NCBI GenBank assembly: GCA_964522525.1
Contig: CAZFWG010000071.1
Span: 1-21,967 of the forward strand
Reading direction: 5' to 3'
DNA from: CAYUYV01 sp964522525
GTDB lineage: Bacteria; Pseudomonadota; Alphaproteobacteria; JAJFIK01
Length of the DNA stretch: 21,967 bases
In this document: positions 1 through 7,271 of the stretch, piece after piece
How the letters are laid out: every line of letters begins with the position of its first letter
How positions within the stretch are numbered: position 1 is the stretch's first letter
Translations under genes and position numbers: made by a program
The notes under the pieces: generated by a model
The model's database searches: none
Told to the model about the DNA's origin: nothing
Seen by the model: the letters and a program-made list of their open reading frames with translations, nothing else

Positions 1-1888
1 CGGGCATCCGGGCAAAGGACGAGAATTCATCGACCATGCGGCCGATATCGCCCACCTGACGGATGATCGTATCCGTGCACTGCTCAAAGATCTCGGGCTG
101 GGACGAGATCTCCTTGCGGTATTTGCGACGCAAGCGCTCGGCGGACAGCTGAATGGGCGTCAAGGGGTTCTTGATCTCATGGGCGATGCGCCGGGCCACG
201 TCGGCCCAGGCCGACATCCGCTGGGCCGACACGAGATCGGTCACGTCGTCGAAGGTCACGACATAACCCTTGGCCTCGTCGACGCTGGGCTCCGAGGTCA
301 CCCGGACGATCAGGTTGCGGGTGATGCCGTGGACTTCCACATCCACGTCGGCCTGCATCAGGGGCTCTTCCGAGACCGTGGCCGCCCGGACCAGGGGTTC
401 GAGCGGCGGCACGGCATCCCGGATGTCCTGGCCCATCAGTTCTTCTTCACTGACCCCCAAAAGGGTGTGGGCGGAACGATTCATCAGGGTGACGCACCCC
501 TTTGAATCGAGCCCGATCACGCCCGCCGTCACGCCGGAGAGCACGGCCTCCATGAAGCGGCGGCGCTGGTCGAACTGCCGGTTGGCCTCGACAAGTTCGT
601 CGCGCTGGGTCTCCAGATCGGCCGTCATCTGATTGAAGGTATGCCCCAGGGTGGCGATCTCGTCATCGCCGGGGCGCACCTGAACGCGCGCGCTGAGATC
701 CCCGTGGGAGATCACACTCGCCGCATCCACCAGATCACTGAGCGGTTCGGCGATCCGTTTGGACAGGCGCAGGGCCAGGAACATCGCCACCAGAAAGACG
801 CTGAGGGCGATGCCGACAAAGGTCAGGACATAAAGCTGGGTGAGCCGCTCCTTGCTGGCCTCCGCTTCCCGATATTCCGTGAGCGCCTGACCGGTTTCAT
901 TGACCAGGGCGGGGATGCGGTCGTTGATCCGCCGGGCGGCATAGAGATAGGTATTTTCGAAATTGTTGAGACGCACCAGGGCGAGGATCTGTGTCTTGTC
1001 CACATTGGGCGTCACCAGCGGCGCCTGGTCGGCCGCCGCGAAGGCCGCCTCGGGCAGGGGATTGAACGGGCTTTGTTCGGGCTGCTCGAAGCCGGTGGCC
1101 CGCACCAGATTGTCCGAGGTGACCAGATAAACGCCCAAGAGGTTGAGCATGCGGGCGCCGCGCTGCAGATCGGCCTGGAAGGCCGCCGGATTATCGACGA
1201 AGGTCTGGGCGGAGTTGTCGAGATATTCCGCCCACACGGTCATATGGTGGCCGATATCGGCCCGCTGCTCGGCGAGATAGCTGGCCGCCACATGTTCGGA
1301 ATTCTCCAAGACCCTCTGGGTACGGTCGGAAAACCAGAATTCGATGCCCACGAAAAGCGCACCCGCCAGGGCGGCACTCAGCGTAATGGGCAGCATGGCG
1401 ATGACGCCGAACTGGATGATGAAGTCCGCCGAGAGACGGGAGCCGGGCCGGTCGCGGCGCTTCCCGACAAAGAAGCGGCCGATGATCCAGACAATGCTGG
1501 CCACCAGAACGACCACCGCCGCGCCGAAAAGCACGATCAGCAGGTCAATCTTGCTGTCCGGGTTCTCCGCCGGCTTGACATTCGCCACCACCAGAAAGAC
1601 GGTGGCATAAACGGCCAGAAGACATGCCGTGAGCAGACCACCCAGGATGAAGGCCAGCACGCGGCGCCTGCTGAGCTTGGCGATCAGCTCCGACCAGCGG
1701 GTCGATTGATCCTTGAGCCAACGATTTTGCGAGAACCCAGACGGCCTTGGTCGCCGGCGCGGCTTGCGGCGGCGTGGAACGGCAGGTTTCGGAGGATCTT
1801 TGGGCTCGCCAGGGGATCCGGGCCGGCCAGGTTTTTGATCATCCAGATTTTGCCGGTGTTCCCTGTCAGCGAACGCCAGTTTGCCCAT
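1..1888 (-). CDS. ntrY: NtrY-like sensor histidine kinase (3' part beyond the window)
   Basis: This is a membrane sensor kinase, expected to phosphorylate the response regulator NtrX. The 629 visible residues show a Pro/Arg-rich cytoplasmic N-terminus (about 20-50), membrane segments near 77-102, 115-139 and 157-183, a periplasmic sensor region to about 350, a fourth membrane segment at 352-373, a HAMP linker at 374-425, a PAS domain at about 445-555, and the phosphoacceptor His570 in HEIKNPLTPIQLSAERLRRK. The order TM-sensor-TM-HAMP-PAS-HisKA is that of the NtrY family. The ATPase domain lies past position 1. The chosen ATG at 1888 is the first after an in-frame stop, and it overlaps the stop of a 28-codon leader ORF (TGATG). 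The gene follows the NtrC-like gene on the same strand. The basic proline-rich N-terminus seems long for the family. Family assignment is confident; the start is less so. Confidence 0.92.
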   Translation of the reverse strand, partial: MGKLAFADREHRQNLDDQKPGRPGSPGEPKDPPKPAVPRRRKPRRRPRPSGFSQNRWLKDQSTRWSELIAKLSRRRVLAFILGGLLTACLLAVYATVFLVVANVKPAENPDSKIDLLIVLFGAAVVVLVASIVWIIGRFFVGKRRDRPGSRLSADFIIQFGVIAMLPITLSAALAGALFVGIEFWFSDRTQRVLENSEHVAASYLAEQRADIGHHMTVWAEYLDNSAQTFVDNPAAFQADLQRGARMLNLLGVYLVTSDNLVRATGFEQPEQSPFNPLPEAAFAAADQAPLVTPNVDKTQILALVRLNNFENTYLYAARRINDRIPALVNETGQALTEYREAEASKERLTQLYVLTFVGIALSVFLVAMFLALRLSKRIAEPLSDLVDAASVISHGDLSARVQVRPGDDEIATLGHTFNQMTADLETQRDELVEANRQFDQRRRFMEAVLSGVTAGVIGLDSKGCVTLMNRSAHTLLGVSEEELMGQDIRDAVPPLEPLVRAATVSEEPLMQADVDVEVHGITRNLIVRVTSEPSVDEAKGYVVTFDDVTDLVSAQRMSAWADVARRIAHEIKNPLTPIQLSAERLRRKYRKEISSQPEIFEQCTDTIIRQVGDIGRMVDEFSSFARMP

Positions 1889-1974
1889 CAGGCCCGCAAA
1901 TTCCCTGTTTGAAGGCCACGCGCAAGGCCCTGCCAACGGGCCGAAAACACGCGGGTGGCCCGCAACTCGACCAT
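1888..1974 (-). CDS. Possible 28-aa leader peptide upstream of ntrY
   Basis: This short ORF has a good Shine-Dalgarno sequence (AGGAG at 1985-1989, 10 nt before its ATG). Its TGA stop overlaps the ATG of ntrY as TGATG, the usual arrangement for translational coupling. The peptide begins MVELRATRVFSARW and is basic, with no recognisable domain. ntrY itself has no convincing ribosome binding site close to its ATG, so ribosomes ending here could re-initiate on ntrY. It could instead be a chance ORF, or the true ntrY start could be a non-ATG codon upstream. Confidence 0.45.
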   Translation of the reverse strand: MVELRATRVFSARWQGLARGLQTGNLRA

Positions 1975-2014
1975 GCGCCTCTTACTCCTAAAAGCGTAGA
2001 TGACTCGCTGCATA

Positions 2015-2044
2015 ATTATCACTGTTGTTGCTATTTTGCAACAA
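2015..2044 (-). promoter_or_regulatory. Candidate ntrY promoter with overlapping inverted repeat
   Basis: In the gap between the NtrC-like gene and ntrY there is a 7-bp inverted repeat, TTGTTGC-N6-GCAACAA (2025-2044). Reading the minus strand, TTGTTG in this repeat sits 18 nt upstream of GATAAT (2015-2020), a five-of-six match to a sigma70 -10 box. No T-run follows the dyad, so an operator over a promoter fits better than a terminator. This was found by eye only. Confidence 0.35.
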
Positions 2045-2055
2045 TCCCCCCACGG

Positions 2056-3288
2056 TCAGGTCTCGACCCGGCGCACCTTGATGCCCAGCTCCTTGATCTT
2101 CTTGCGAAGGGTGTTGCGGTTGAGGCCAAGGACCAAAGAGGCCTTGACCTGGTTGCCGTGGGTCGCCGCCAGACACAATTCGATCAGCGGCCGCTCCACC
2201 TCCTGGATGATGCGATCATAGAGGCCCGGCGGCGGCAGATCATCGCCGTGTCGGGCGAAATAGCGGCGCAAATGCCCCTCGATCGCCGCCGACATGTTGT
2301 CCTTGTTTGTCATGGATGACGCCTCCCTCGTCACCGCCGGAACCCCAAGCGACCTGTCCCCCAATCGTGCCTTGCGGCTCAGTTCCGCATCGACAATCGC
2401 CGCGCCAATCGGCTCATCGCGGTACAAGTCATTGAGATATCGAATGAATTGCACCAGCTCCCGAATGTTGCCCGGCCAGTCATAGCCCGCCAGGGCTTTG
2501 AGAGCTTCTCCCTCGAGCGCCTTCGTGTCCCTCCCTTCCCCGCGCAACGACGCCGTGATCTCCGTGACGAGATCCGGCAGATCGACGAGTCTGTCGCGCA
2601 ACGGCGGCAGAAAAAGGGACGCACCGTTCAATCGGTCGAAAAGATCCGCCCGGAAACGACCCGCCTCGATGCGCGCGCCCATATCCGGCGGCGCGCCCAC
2701 AGCCAGCCGCGTGCGCGGCCCCGTGGCGCCTTCCTGGGCGTCAAGGACCTGGATGAGGCGGGCCTGGGCCTCAAGGGGCATCTCCTCCAGATCCTTGAGA
2801 TAAAGCGTGCCCCCGCAGGCCGCGCCGAACCAGCCGCCGGGAGCGGCACAGCTTCCGGGCTCAAGGGCGCCGAACAGATCGCGCTGCAGGGCGCCNNNNN
2901 NNNNNNNNNNNNNNNNNNNNNNNNNNNNNNNNNNNNNNNNNNNNNNNNNNNNNNNNNNNNNNNNNNNNNNNNNNNNNNNNNNNNNNNNNNNNNNNAGGGC
3001 GCCGAACAGATCGCGCTGCAGGGCGCCACCGTCCTTCGAGGCCACACTTGTCCGCAAAAAAGGCCCATCGCCCGAGGCCGAGCGGTCATGGAGCGCCCGG
3101 GCCACCAGTTCCCGTCCCGTCCCCTTCTCGCCAAAGATCACCACGGGCCCCTTGGTCGGCGCGAGGGCAGACAGAGTGGACAGGACATCCGCCACGGCGG
3201 GCGAGCGTCCCTTCAAAGGCAAGGGCGTGGACGTCAAACCATCGGGGGTTTCCAACCGGGCAAGGCTCGGCGTGGGCATTTGGGACAT
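2056..3288 (-). CDS. NtrC-like regulator without receiver domain (contains assembly gap)
   Basis: The protein resembles NtrC from its AAA+ domain to the C-terminus: Walker A region GEKGTGRELVARALH, RFRADLFDRLNGASLFLPPLRDR-type sensor region, DWPGNIREL, an NtrC-like linker with RRYFARHGDDLPPPGLYDRI, and a Fis-type helix-turn-helix GNQVKASLVLGLNRNTLRKK. The N-terminus starts about 25 residues before the AAA+ domain, so the roughly 120-residue receiver domain of NtrC is absent. Several ATPase motifs are altered: the Walker A lysine is Arg, Walker B reads LYLKDL where LFLDEI is usual, and the sigma54-contacting GAFTGA loop is replaced by a shorter Ala/Gly/Pro-rich stretch. The coding length given includes 100 N plus a 32-bp duplicate; removing those 132 nt keeps the frame and gives 366 residues. 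The gene begins 36 bp after dusB, where ntrB would be expected. It is probably a DNA-binding protein that does not work as a classical sigma54 activator. The gap falls beside the missing loop, so that point needs care. Confidence 0.85.
   Translation of the reverse strand: MSQMPTPSLARLETPDGLTSTPLPLKGRSPAVADVLSTLSALAPTKGPVVIFGEKGTGRELVARALHDRSASGDGPFLRTSVASKDGGALQRDLFGAXXXXXXXXXXXXXXXXXXXXXXXXXXXXXXXXXXGALQRDLFGALEPGSCAAPGGWFGAACGGTLYLKDLEEMPLEAQARLIQVLDAQEGATGPRTRLAVGAPPDMGARIEAGRFRADLFDRLNGASLFLPPLRDRLVDLPDLVTEITASLRGEGRDTKALEGEALKALAGYDWPGNIRELVQFIRYLNDLYRDEPIGAAIVDAELSRKARLGDRSLGVPAVTREASSMTNKDNMSAAIEGHLRRYFARHGDDLPPPGLYDRIIQEVERPLIELCLAATHGNQVKASLVLGLNRNTLRKKIKELGIKVRRVET
2864..2895. repeat. 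32-bp direct repeat, left copy, abutting the N gap
   Basis: This segment is identical to 2996-3027 on the other side of the gap. The two copies are most simply the same genomic bases at the ends of two contigs that were scaffolded without being merged. Confidence 0.9.
2896..2995. other. Assembly gap of 100 N
   Basis: Exactly 100 ambiguous bases, the conventional placeholder for a gap of unknown length, inside the NtrC-like gene. Gap plus one repeat copy is 132 nt, or 44 codons, so collapsing it keeps the reading frame. Confidence 0.98.
2996..3027. repeat. 32-bp direct repeat, right copy, abutting the N gap
   Basis: Identical to 2864-2895. In the gene's frame it encodes the same ten residues (GALQRDLFGA) as the left copy. 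A real NtrC has the corresponding LFG segment only once, which supports an assembly duplicate. Confidence 0.9.
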
Positions 3289-3324
3289 GGAGATCTCAAG
3301 AAGTGGCGTCGAAAGAGAACGGGA

Positions 3325-4362
3325 TCAGGCCGCGCGAAGACGCGCCGGACAGGAAGGATGATCGGGCAGGCCACCCGGTGTCGCAAAAAACCGATCAAGC
3401 AGGGCCAGGACGGCGGCCGGGTCGCTCAACTGGAACAGGGCGTCCCGGACGGGCAGCCCGCCGGGCAGACGTTCCAGATACCAGCCCATATGCTTGCGCG
3501 CCACCCGCAATCCAACATCCACACCATAAAAGGACAGCGTCTCCTCATAATGGACCCGCATGGTGTCATGGATCACGTCCAGGGGCGGATCCGGGAGCCT
3601 TTGCCCTGTGGTCAGGGCGGCGGTTGCCTGGGCCAGGAACCATGGGCGCCCCTGGGCCCCGCGCCCGATCATGACACCATCCGCGCCGGCGCAGGCCCTG
3701 GCCGCCCGAGCCTGTTCGAGGCCGGTGACGTCGCCATTGACGATCACCGGAATGGACACGGCCTCCTTCACCTGCGCCACGAAATCCCAATCGGCCGTAC
3801 CCGTATAAAACTGGCAGCGGGTGCGCCCGTGGACCGTCACCATGGCGATCCCCGCCTGTTCGGCGCGGCGCGCCAGTTCGGGCGCATTGAGGCTGTCATG
3901 GTCCCAGCCCATACGCATCTTGAGGGTGACCGGCACCGAGACCGCGTTCACGGTCGCCTCGATCAGTGTCAGCGCGTGATCGAGATCGCGCATCAGGGCG
4001 GAGCCGGACTGTCCGCCCGTCACCTTGCGGGCCGGGCAGCCCATATTGATGTCGATGAGCCGGGCCCCAGCAGCTTCTTCCAGCCGGGCGGCCTCGCCCA
4101 TCCAATAGGCCTCACGGCCTGCGAGTTGGACGCTTACCGGTTCGATGTCGCCCGTACCGGCGGCCCGGCGCAGGGATTCCGCGCGCTCCCGACACCGTTC
4201 CTGGCTCGCCACCATTTCCGTGACCACCAGTTCCAGCCCGAAGCGCCGCACGGCCCGTCGGAACGGCAGATCCGTCACGCCGGACATGGGCGCCAGAATG
4301 ACGGGGCTCGCCAGGGCCACGGGGCCGATGGTCAGACCTGATGGGGAAGGGTCGGTTGTCAT
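3325..4362 (-). CDS. dusB: tRNA-dihydrouridine synthase DusB (NifR3 family)
   Basis: This FMN-dependent enzyme reduces specific uridines to dihydrouridine in tRNA, using NAD(P)H. The 345-residue protein has the family's TIM-barrel landmarks: APMSGVTDLPFRR near the N-terminus (FMN phosphate side), INMGCPARKVTGGQSGSALM with the catalytic Cys109, LKMRMGWD, VHGRTRCQFYTGTADW, and VNGDV plus GVMIGRGAQGRPW for FMN binding. Length is normal for DusB. In many alphaproteobacteria this gene (nifR3) heads the ntrBC cluster; here the NtrC-like gene follows after 36 bp and ntrB is absent. A weak GGA lies about 7 nt before the ATG at 4362. The 190-bp region upstream is shared with a divergent coiled-coil gene and shows no clear promoter. 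Confidence 0.95.
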   Translation of the reverse strand: MTTDPSPSGLTIGPVALASPVILAPMSGVTDLPFRRAVRRFGLELVVTEMVASQERCRERAESLRRAAGTGDIEPVSVQLAGREAYWMGEAARLEEAAGARLIDINMGCPARKVTGGQSGSALMRDLDHALTLIEATVNAVSVPVTLKMRMGWDHDSLNAPELARRAEQAGIAMVTVHGRTRCQFYTGTADWDFVAQVKEAVSIPVIVNGDVTGLEQARAARACAGADGVMIGRGAQGRPWFLAQATAALTTGQRLPDPPLDVIHDTMRVHYEETLSFYGVDVGLRVARKHMGWYLERLPGGLPVRDALFQLSDPAAVLALLDRFFATPGGLPDHPSCPARLRAA

Positions 4363-4553
4363 GCACGATCCAGTTGGAGGCCATCCAAGTAGGCGTGATT
4401 TGGTCTCGGCTCAAAGCAAGCCTGTTTCCTATCACAGGGACACTCCATGGGAAAACGCGCATCCGGTTGCCGAATGCTCGGGCGGGCAGCGTGTTTAGAG
4501 AAAATTAGGCCGGTCCTGTCACTTCCACAGGCGACGCGAATTGTCCGAGGCCA

Positions 4554-5186
4554 ATGAATCCCATGCCACCACGACGACGCACGACACGCCGCCACGCCAA
4601 CCCCAACATGAACCACGCCGATGGGCCGTCGTCCCTGAGTACAGCTGGCAGGACGGGCGGGCGGATCTGCCGGTCCCGGACCCTGGCGCGCTTTCGCGCC
4701 GAGAGGATCGAAAGTGCCGTGCGGGACGGGAAGCGCCGCCACGAGGAGACGGTGCGCCGTCACCATGAAGCGGCCCGGCGGCGCCATGAGGCATTGAGCT
4801 TTCTCAGCGACGTCGCGGACACCCGAAGCCGCATCCGCGCCGCCTTGGCAGACCATCTGAGTGCGGACTTTCTGCGTCTTGTCAAGGGCGTCTCGGACAT
4901 CCTGCTCGCCCATGAGCAGGCCCGGGAAGAGCGCCGCATTGATGTCACGGAACGTCTGAGCGCCAGCATCATCCGTGTTGTCGAGGACGTGACCGAGCAT
5001 CTGGTGACCTGCCAGGCGGAACAGGCCCTTCTGCGCCGCACACTCGCCACCAATCGCAAGGCGCTGTTCCGCTTCCTGATGGAAGCCGGTCTTGAGCGCC
5101 TGCAACAGGATCAGACCCGCCGGTCGGAATGGCAGGAATTCGACGGGGCCCTGAAGCGCGACGTTGAGCGCATTCTCAGTTTCTAG
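4554..5186 (+). CDS. Coiled-coil protein of unknown function
   Basis: I do not recognise this 210-residue protein. Residues 1-45 are basic and low-complexity, without a signal peptide. Residues about 46-85 carry Arg/His/Glu-rich repeats (RRHEETVRRHHEAARRRHEA), and the rest is strongly helical with regularly spaced Leu/Ile/Val (for example ADFLRLVKGVSDILLAHEQ), suggesting a coiled coil or helical bundle. There are no membrane segments, and the only Cys residues are two at about 39 and 152. Codon usage in this frame is GC-rich at third positions and the sequence is protein-like, whereas the long opposite-strand frame over the same bases is not. The start could also be the ATG at 4563; neither has a well-spaced ribosome binding site. 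It is divergent from dusB and lies between dusB and ispDF, which I recall as usually close neighbours, so it appears to be an insertion. A structural or phasin-like role is possible but unsupported. Confidence 0.65.
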   Translation: MNPMPPRRRTTRRHANPNMNHADGPSSLSTAGRTGGRICRSRTLARFRAERIESAVRDGKRRHEETVRRHHEAARRRHEALSFLSDVADTRSRIRAALADHLSADFLRLVKGVSDILLAHEQAREERRIDVTERLSASIIRVVEDVTEHLVTCQAEQALLRRTLATNRKALFRFLMEAGLERLQQDQTRRSEWQEFDGALKRDVERILSF

Positions 5187-5208
5187 AGCCCTCTTCTGCT
5201 GGTAAAAC

Positions 5209-5239
5209 GTCCCAGGCGGACGACATACCCGCATGGGAC
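5209..5239 (+). terminator. Stem-loop after the coiled-coil gene, without T-run
   Basis: GTCCCA (5209-5214) pairs with TGGGAC (5234-5239) and GCGG (5216-5219) with CCGC (5229-5232), separated by one G/A mismatch and closing a 9-nt loop. It lies 23 bp after the stop codon of the upstream gene. No T-tract follows, so intrinsic termination is doubtful; it may be a 3' protective hairpin. Confidence 0.3.
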
Positions 5240-5332
5240 CTGATCCGAGGCCCGGATCCCGCCCGGACTTTCTCCCCGGCACCCGCTGCGATACGCTTCC
5301 GCGTCATCCTTCATAACAAGCGGGCTCCAGCC

Positions 5333-6349
5333 ATGACCCATAAACCCTCGATCAATCGTCGCCAACTTCTCGCGGGCACGGCCGCGCTTGCCGCCACGCC
5401 CCCCTTGGCGGTATCGGCCGCATCAAGCACCGAAACGACGGCCCAGCCGGACCTTTCGGGCAAGACGGTTCTGATTACGGGTTCCTCCTCGGGGTTCGGG
5501 CGCCTGGGCGCCGAGCACTATGCCCGGCTTGGCGCCCGTGTCTTCGCGACCATGCGGCGGCTGCCTCGTCCGGAGGCAGAGGAACTGCGCGCGCTCGCAG
5601 CCGAGGAAGGACTTGCCATTGAGGTCGTGGAAATCGACGTGACCTCGGATGCTTCGGTCAAGGCGGGTGTCGATCAAGTCCTCGAGGCGACGGACGGACG
5701 GCTGGATGTGCTGGTCAATAATGCCGGCATTGGCATTGTCGGCCCCGTCGAGATTCAGGACATGCAGGCCACGGAGCTTGCTTTTGACACCAATGTCTTT
5801 GGATGTCACCGGATGGTGCGCGCGGTTCTTCCGGCCATGCGCGCGCAGGGAGACGGCCTGATCGTGCCGATCTCCTCACAGATCGGGCGCCTCGTCGTTC
5901 CGGGTGCGGGACATTATTGCGCGACGAAATTCGCGCTGGAATCAATGAGCGAGCAACTCGCCTATGAACTCGTTCCCCACAAGATCGATGTGTCGATCAT
6001 TCAGCCTGGAGGCTATCCCACCAAAATCTGGGTCAACCGCAACCGCTATACGAGCGCGCTCAAGGAACGGACGGAAGAGGACCGGCTGGCCGGCTACCCG
6101 GAGATGGCGGCGGCCATGGGCCGGGAAGACGGCAGTGTCCGGACGACCGATCCGATGGATGTACCCCGGGCGATCGCCGCGATCATGGCCCTGCCCCAAG
6201 GCGCGCGTCCTCTGCGCACGGCCGTCCATCCCACCTACCGGCCCCAGGAAGGGGTGAATGCCGCCCTTGCGAAAGCGCAGCTTGCGTTCCTTGGGGACAC
6301 ACCTTTCGGTCCCTCGGTCCGTGCGGTTCTGGGCGCAGGCGGGCGTTGA
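5333..6349 (+). CDS. Tat-exported short-chain dehydrogenase/reductase (SDR)
   Basis: This 338-residue classical SDR should oxidise or reduce a hydroxyl/carbonyl group with NAD(P)(H); the substrate is unknown. Visible motifs are the Rossmann glycine motif TGSSSGFG (49-56), the NNAG motif (129-132), Asn154, and the catalytic Ser182, Tyr195 and Lys199 (YCATK), with Ser and Tyr 13 residues apart as expected. The catalytic set is complete. The N-terminus is unusual: NRRQLLAGTAALAATPPLAV looks like a twin-arginine (Tat) signal with an Ala-rich hydrophobic stretch and a possible cleavage site near residue 29. That would send the folded, cofactor-loaded enzyme to the periplasm. The arginine of the MRRLP segment after the second strand may favour NADP(H). 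The neighbour on the opposite strand is a secreted metallo-beta-lactamase. The assignment to the superfamily is firm; export is an inference. Confidence 0.9.
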   Translation: MTHKPSINRRQLLAGTAALAATPPLAVSAASSTETTAQPDLSGKTVLITGSSSGFGRLGAEHYARLGARVFATMRRLPRPEAEELRALAAEEGLAIEVVEIDVTSDASVKAGVDQVLEATDGRLDVLVNNAGIGIVGPVEIQDMQATELAFDTNVFGCHRMVRAVLPAMRAQGDGLIVPISSQIGRLVVPGAGHYCATKFALESMSEQLAYELVPHKIDVSIIQPGGYPTKIWVNRNRYTSALKERTEEDRLAGYPEMAAAMGREDGSVRTTDPMDVPRAIAAIMALPQGARPLRTAVHPTYRPQEGVNAALAKAQLAFLGDTPFGPSVRAVLGAGGR

Positions 6350-6359
6350 GAGCCGGGGA

Positions 6360-7271
6360 TCAGCGTTTCTCCTCGATCAATCTCTTTTCGAGGCGTTTGG
6401 CCGCCGTCCGGGCATAGGCGCCACAAGCACCCGGCTCGATAAAGGGATCAGGGCTGACCCCGTCGGCCCTGCCCTGGAGCTTGCCTTGAACGTCAATGAA
6501 ATCCGGATGGACCGTGAGCAGAATATCGCAGGGCAGACCGGCCACCCGCTCGATGCTTTTGCGCAGGGTGGCGGCCGTGTTGCCGCCCCGCATGGTACCG
6601 GAAAAGCGATAGCCCGGCGCCGAAACCGCGTTCAGACTGTCCGCATAGACAATATTCACGCAAGAGCCATTCTCGCAGGACGCCCATGTCCAGGTCACGC
6701 CGCCCGGCGTATGCCCGGACGTCACATGGGGGGTGAGCGTGACATCGCCCAGGGTCAGGCCTTCCCGATCCTGGACGGTCTTGACCTTCTCGACGGCGGG
6801 AAACCCGTTGAATGCCGGGCCGAAACCGAATTGCGGATCGTCCGGGGTCGGTGAGCCCGCCTCCAATGCCCTGCCCCCTCGCCGGCTGGCCACCACCGTG
6901 GCGCCGCTCGCCCGCTGGAGGGCGGCGATCCCGCCCGCATGGTCGAAATGGGCATGGGAATTAGCAATAAAGCGCACATCCTCGGTCTTGAAGCCGAGCG
7001 CCCTGATGTTGTCATCAATGACCGGCGCCGACTGGGGCAGACCGCCATCGAACAGGATATGGCCGTCATCCGTGGTGACCAGAACGGCGGACAGGCCGGC
7101 CGTTCCCACATAATAGGTGTTGCCGTGGATCCGGAACGGCTGCTGGGGCAGGTTCCAGGCCTCGCAATAGGCGCAGATCTTTGGCTCATCCACCTTGAGA
7201 TCGGCGGCGGCTGGCCCGCCCACTAAAAGACCCCAGCACAGCAGTGTCATGATCCGTCGACTGGGCACCAT
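6360..7271 (-). CDS. Subclass B3 metallo-beta-lactamase (secreted)
   Basis: This zinc hydrolase of the metallo-beta-lactamase fold most resembles subclass B3, which hydrolyses beta-lactams including carbapenems. The 303-residue protein has a signal peptide (MVPSRRIMTLLCWGLLVG, likely cleaved after AAA at 21-23). The B3 segments follow: PFRIHGNTYYVGTAGLSAVL, then HAHFDH with His106, His108, Asp110 and His111, then SGHTPGG with His187, then TVHPDF with His255. All six zinc ligands of a B3 site are present. The start at 7271 is preceded by GGAG seven nt upstream; the longer upstream reading frame on this strand overlaps ispDF and is not used. It is divergent from ispDF across a 201-bp gap. Other members of this fold cleave lactones or other substrates, so real beta-lactamase activity is likely but not proven. 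It ends 11 bp from the stop of the convergent SDR gene. Confidence 0.88.
   Translation of the reverse strand: MVPSRRIMTLLCWGLLVGGPAAADLKVDEPKICAYCEAWNLPQQPFRIHGNTYYVGTAGLSAVLVTTDDGHILFDGGLPQSAPVIDDNIRALGFKTEDVRFIANSHAHFDHAGGIAALQRASGATVVASRRGGRALEAGSPTPDDPQFGFGPAFNGFPAVEKVKTVQDREGLTLGDVTLTPHVTSGHTPGGVTWTWASCENGSCVNIVYADSLNAVSAPGYRFSGTMRGGNTAATLRKSIERVAGLPCDILLTVHPDFIDVQGKLQGRADGVSPDPFIEPGACGAYARTAAKRLEKRLIEEKR

Noticed and set aside
4359..5282. 307-codon minus-strand frame opposite the coiled-coil gene
   Set aside because: It lacks protein-like composition and overlaps the dusB start. The plus-strand frame has better coding character.
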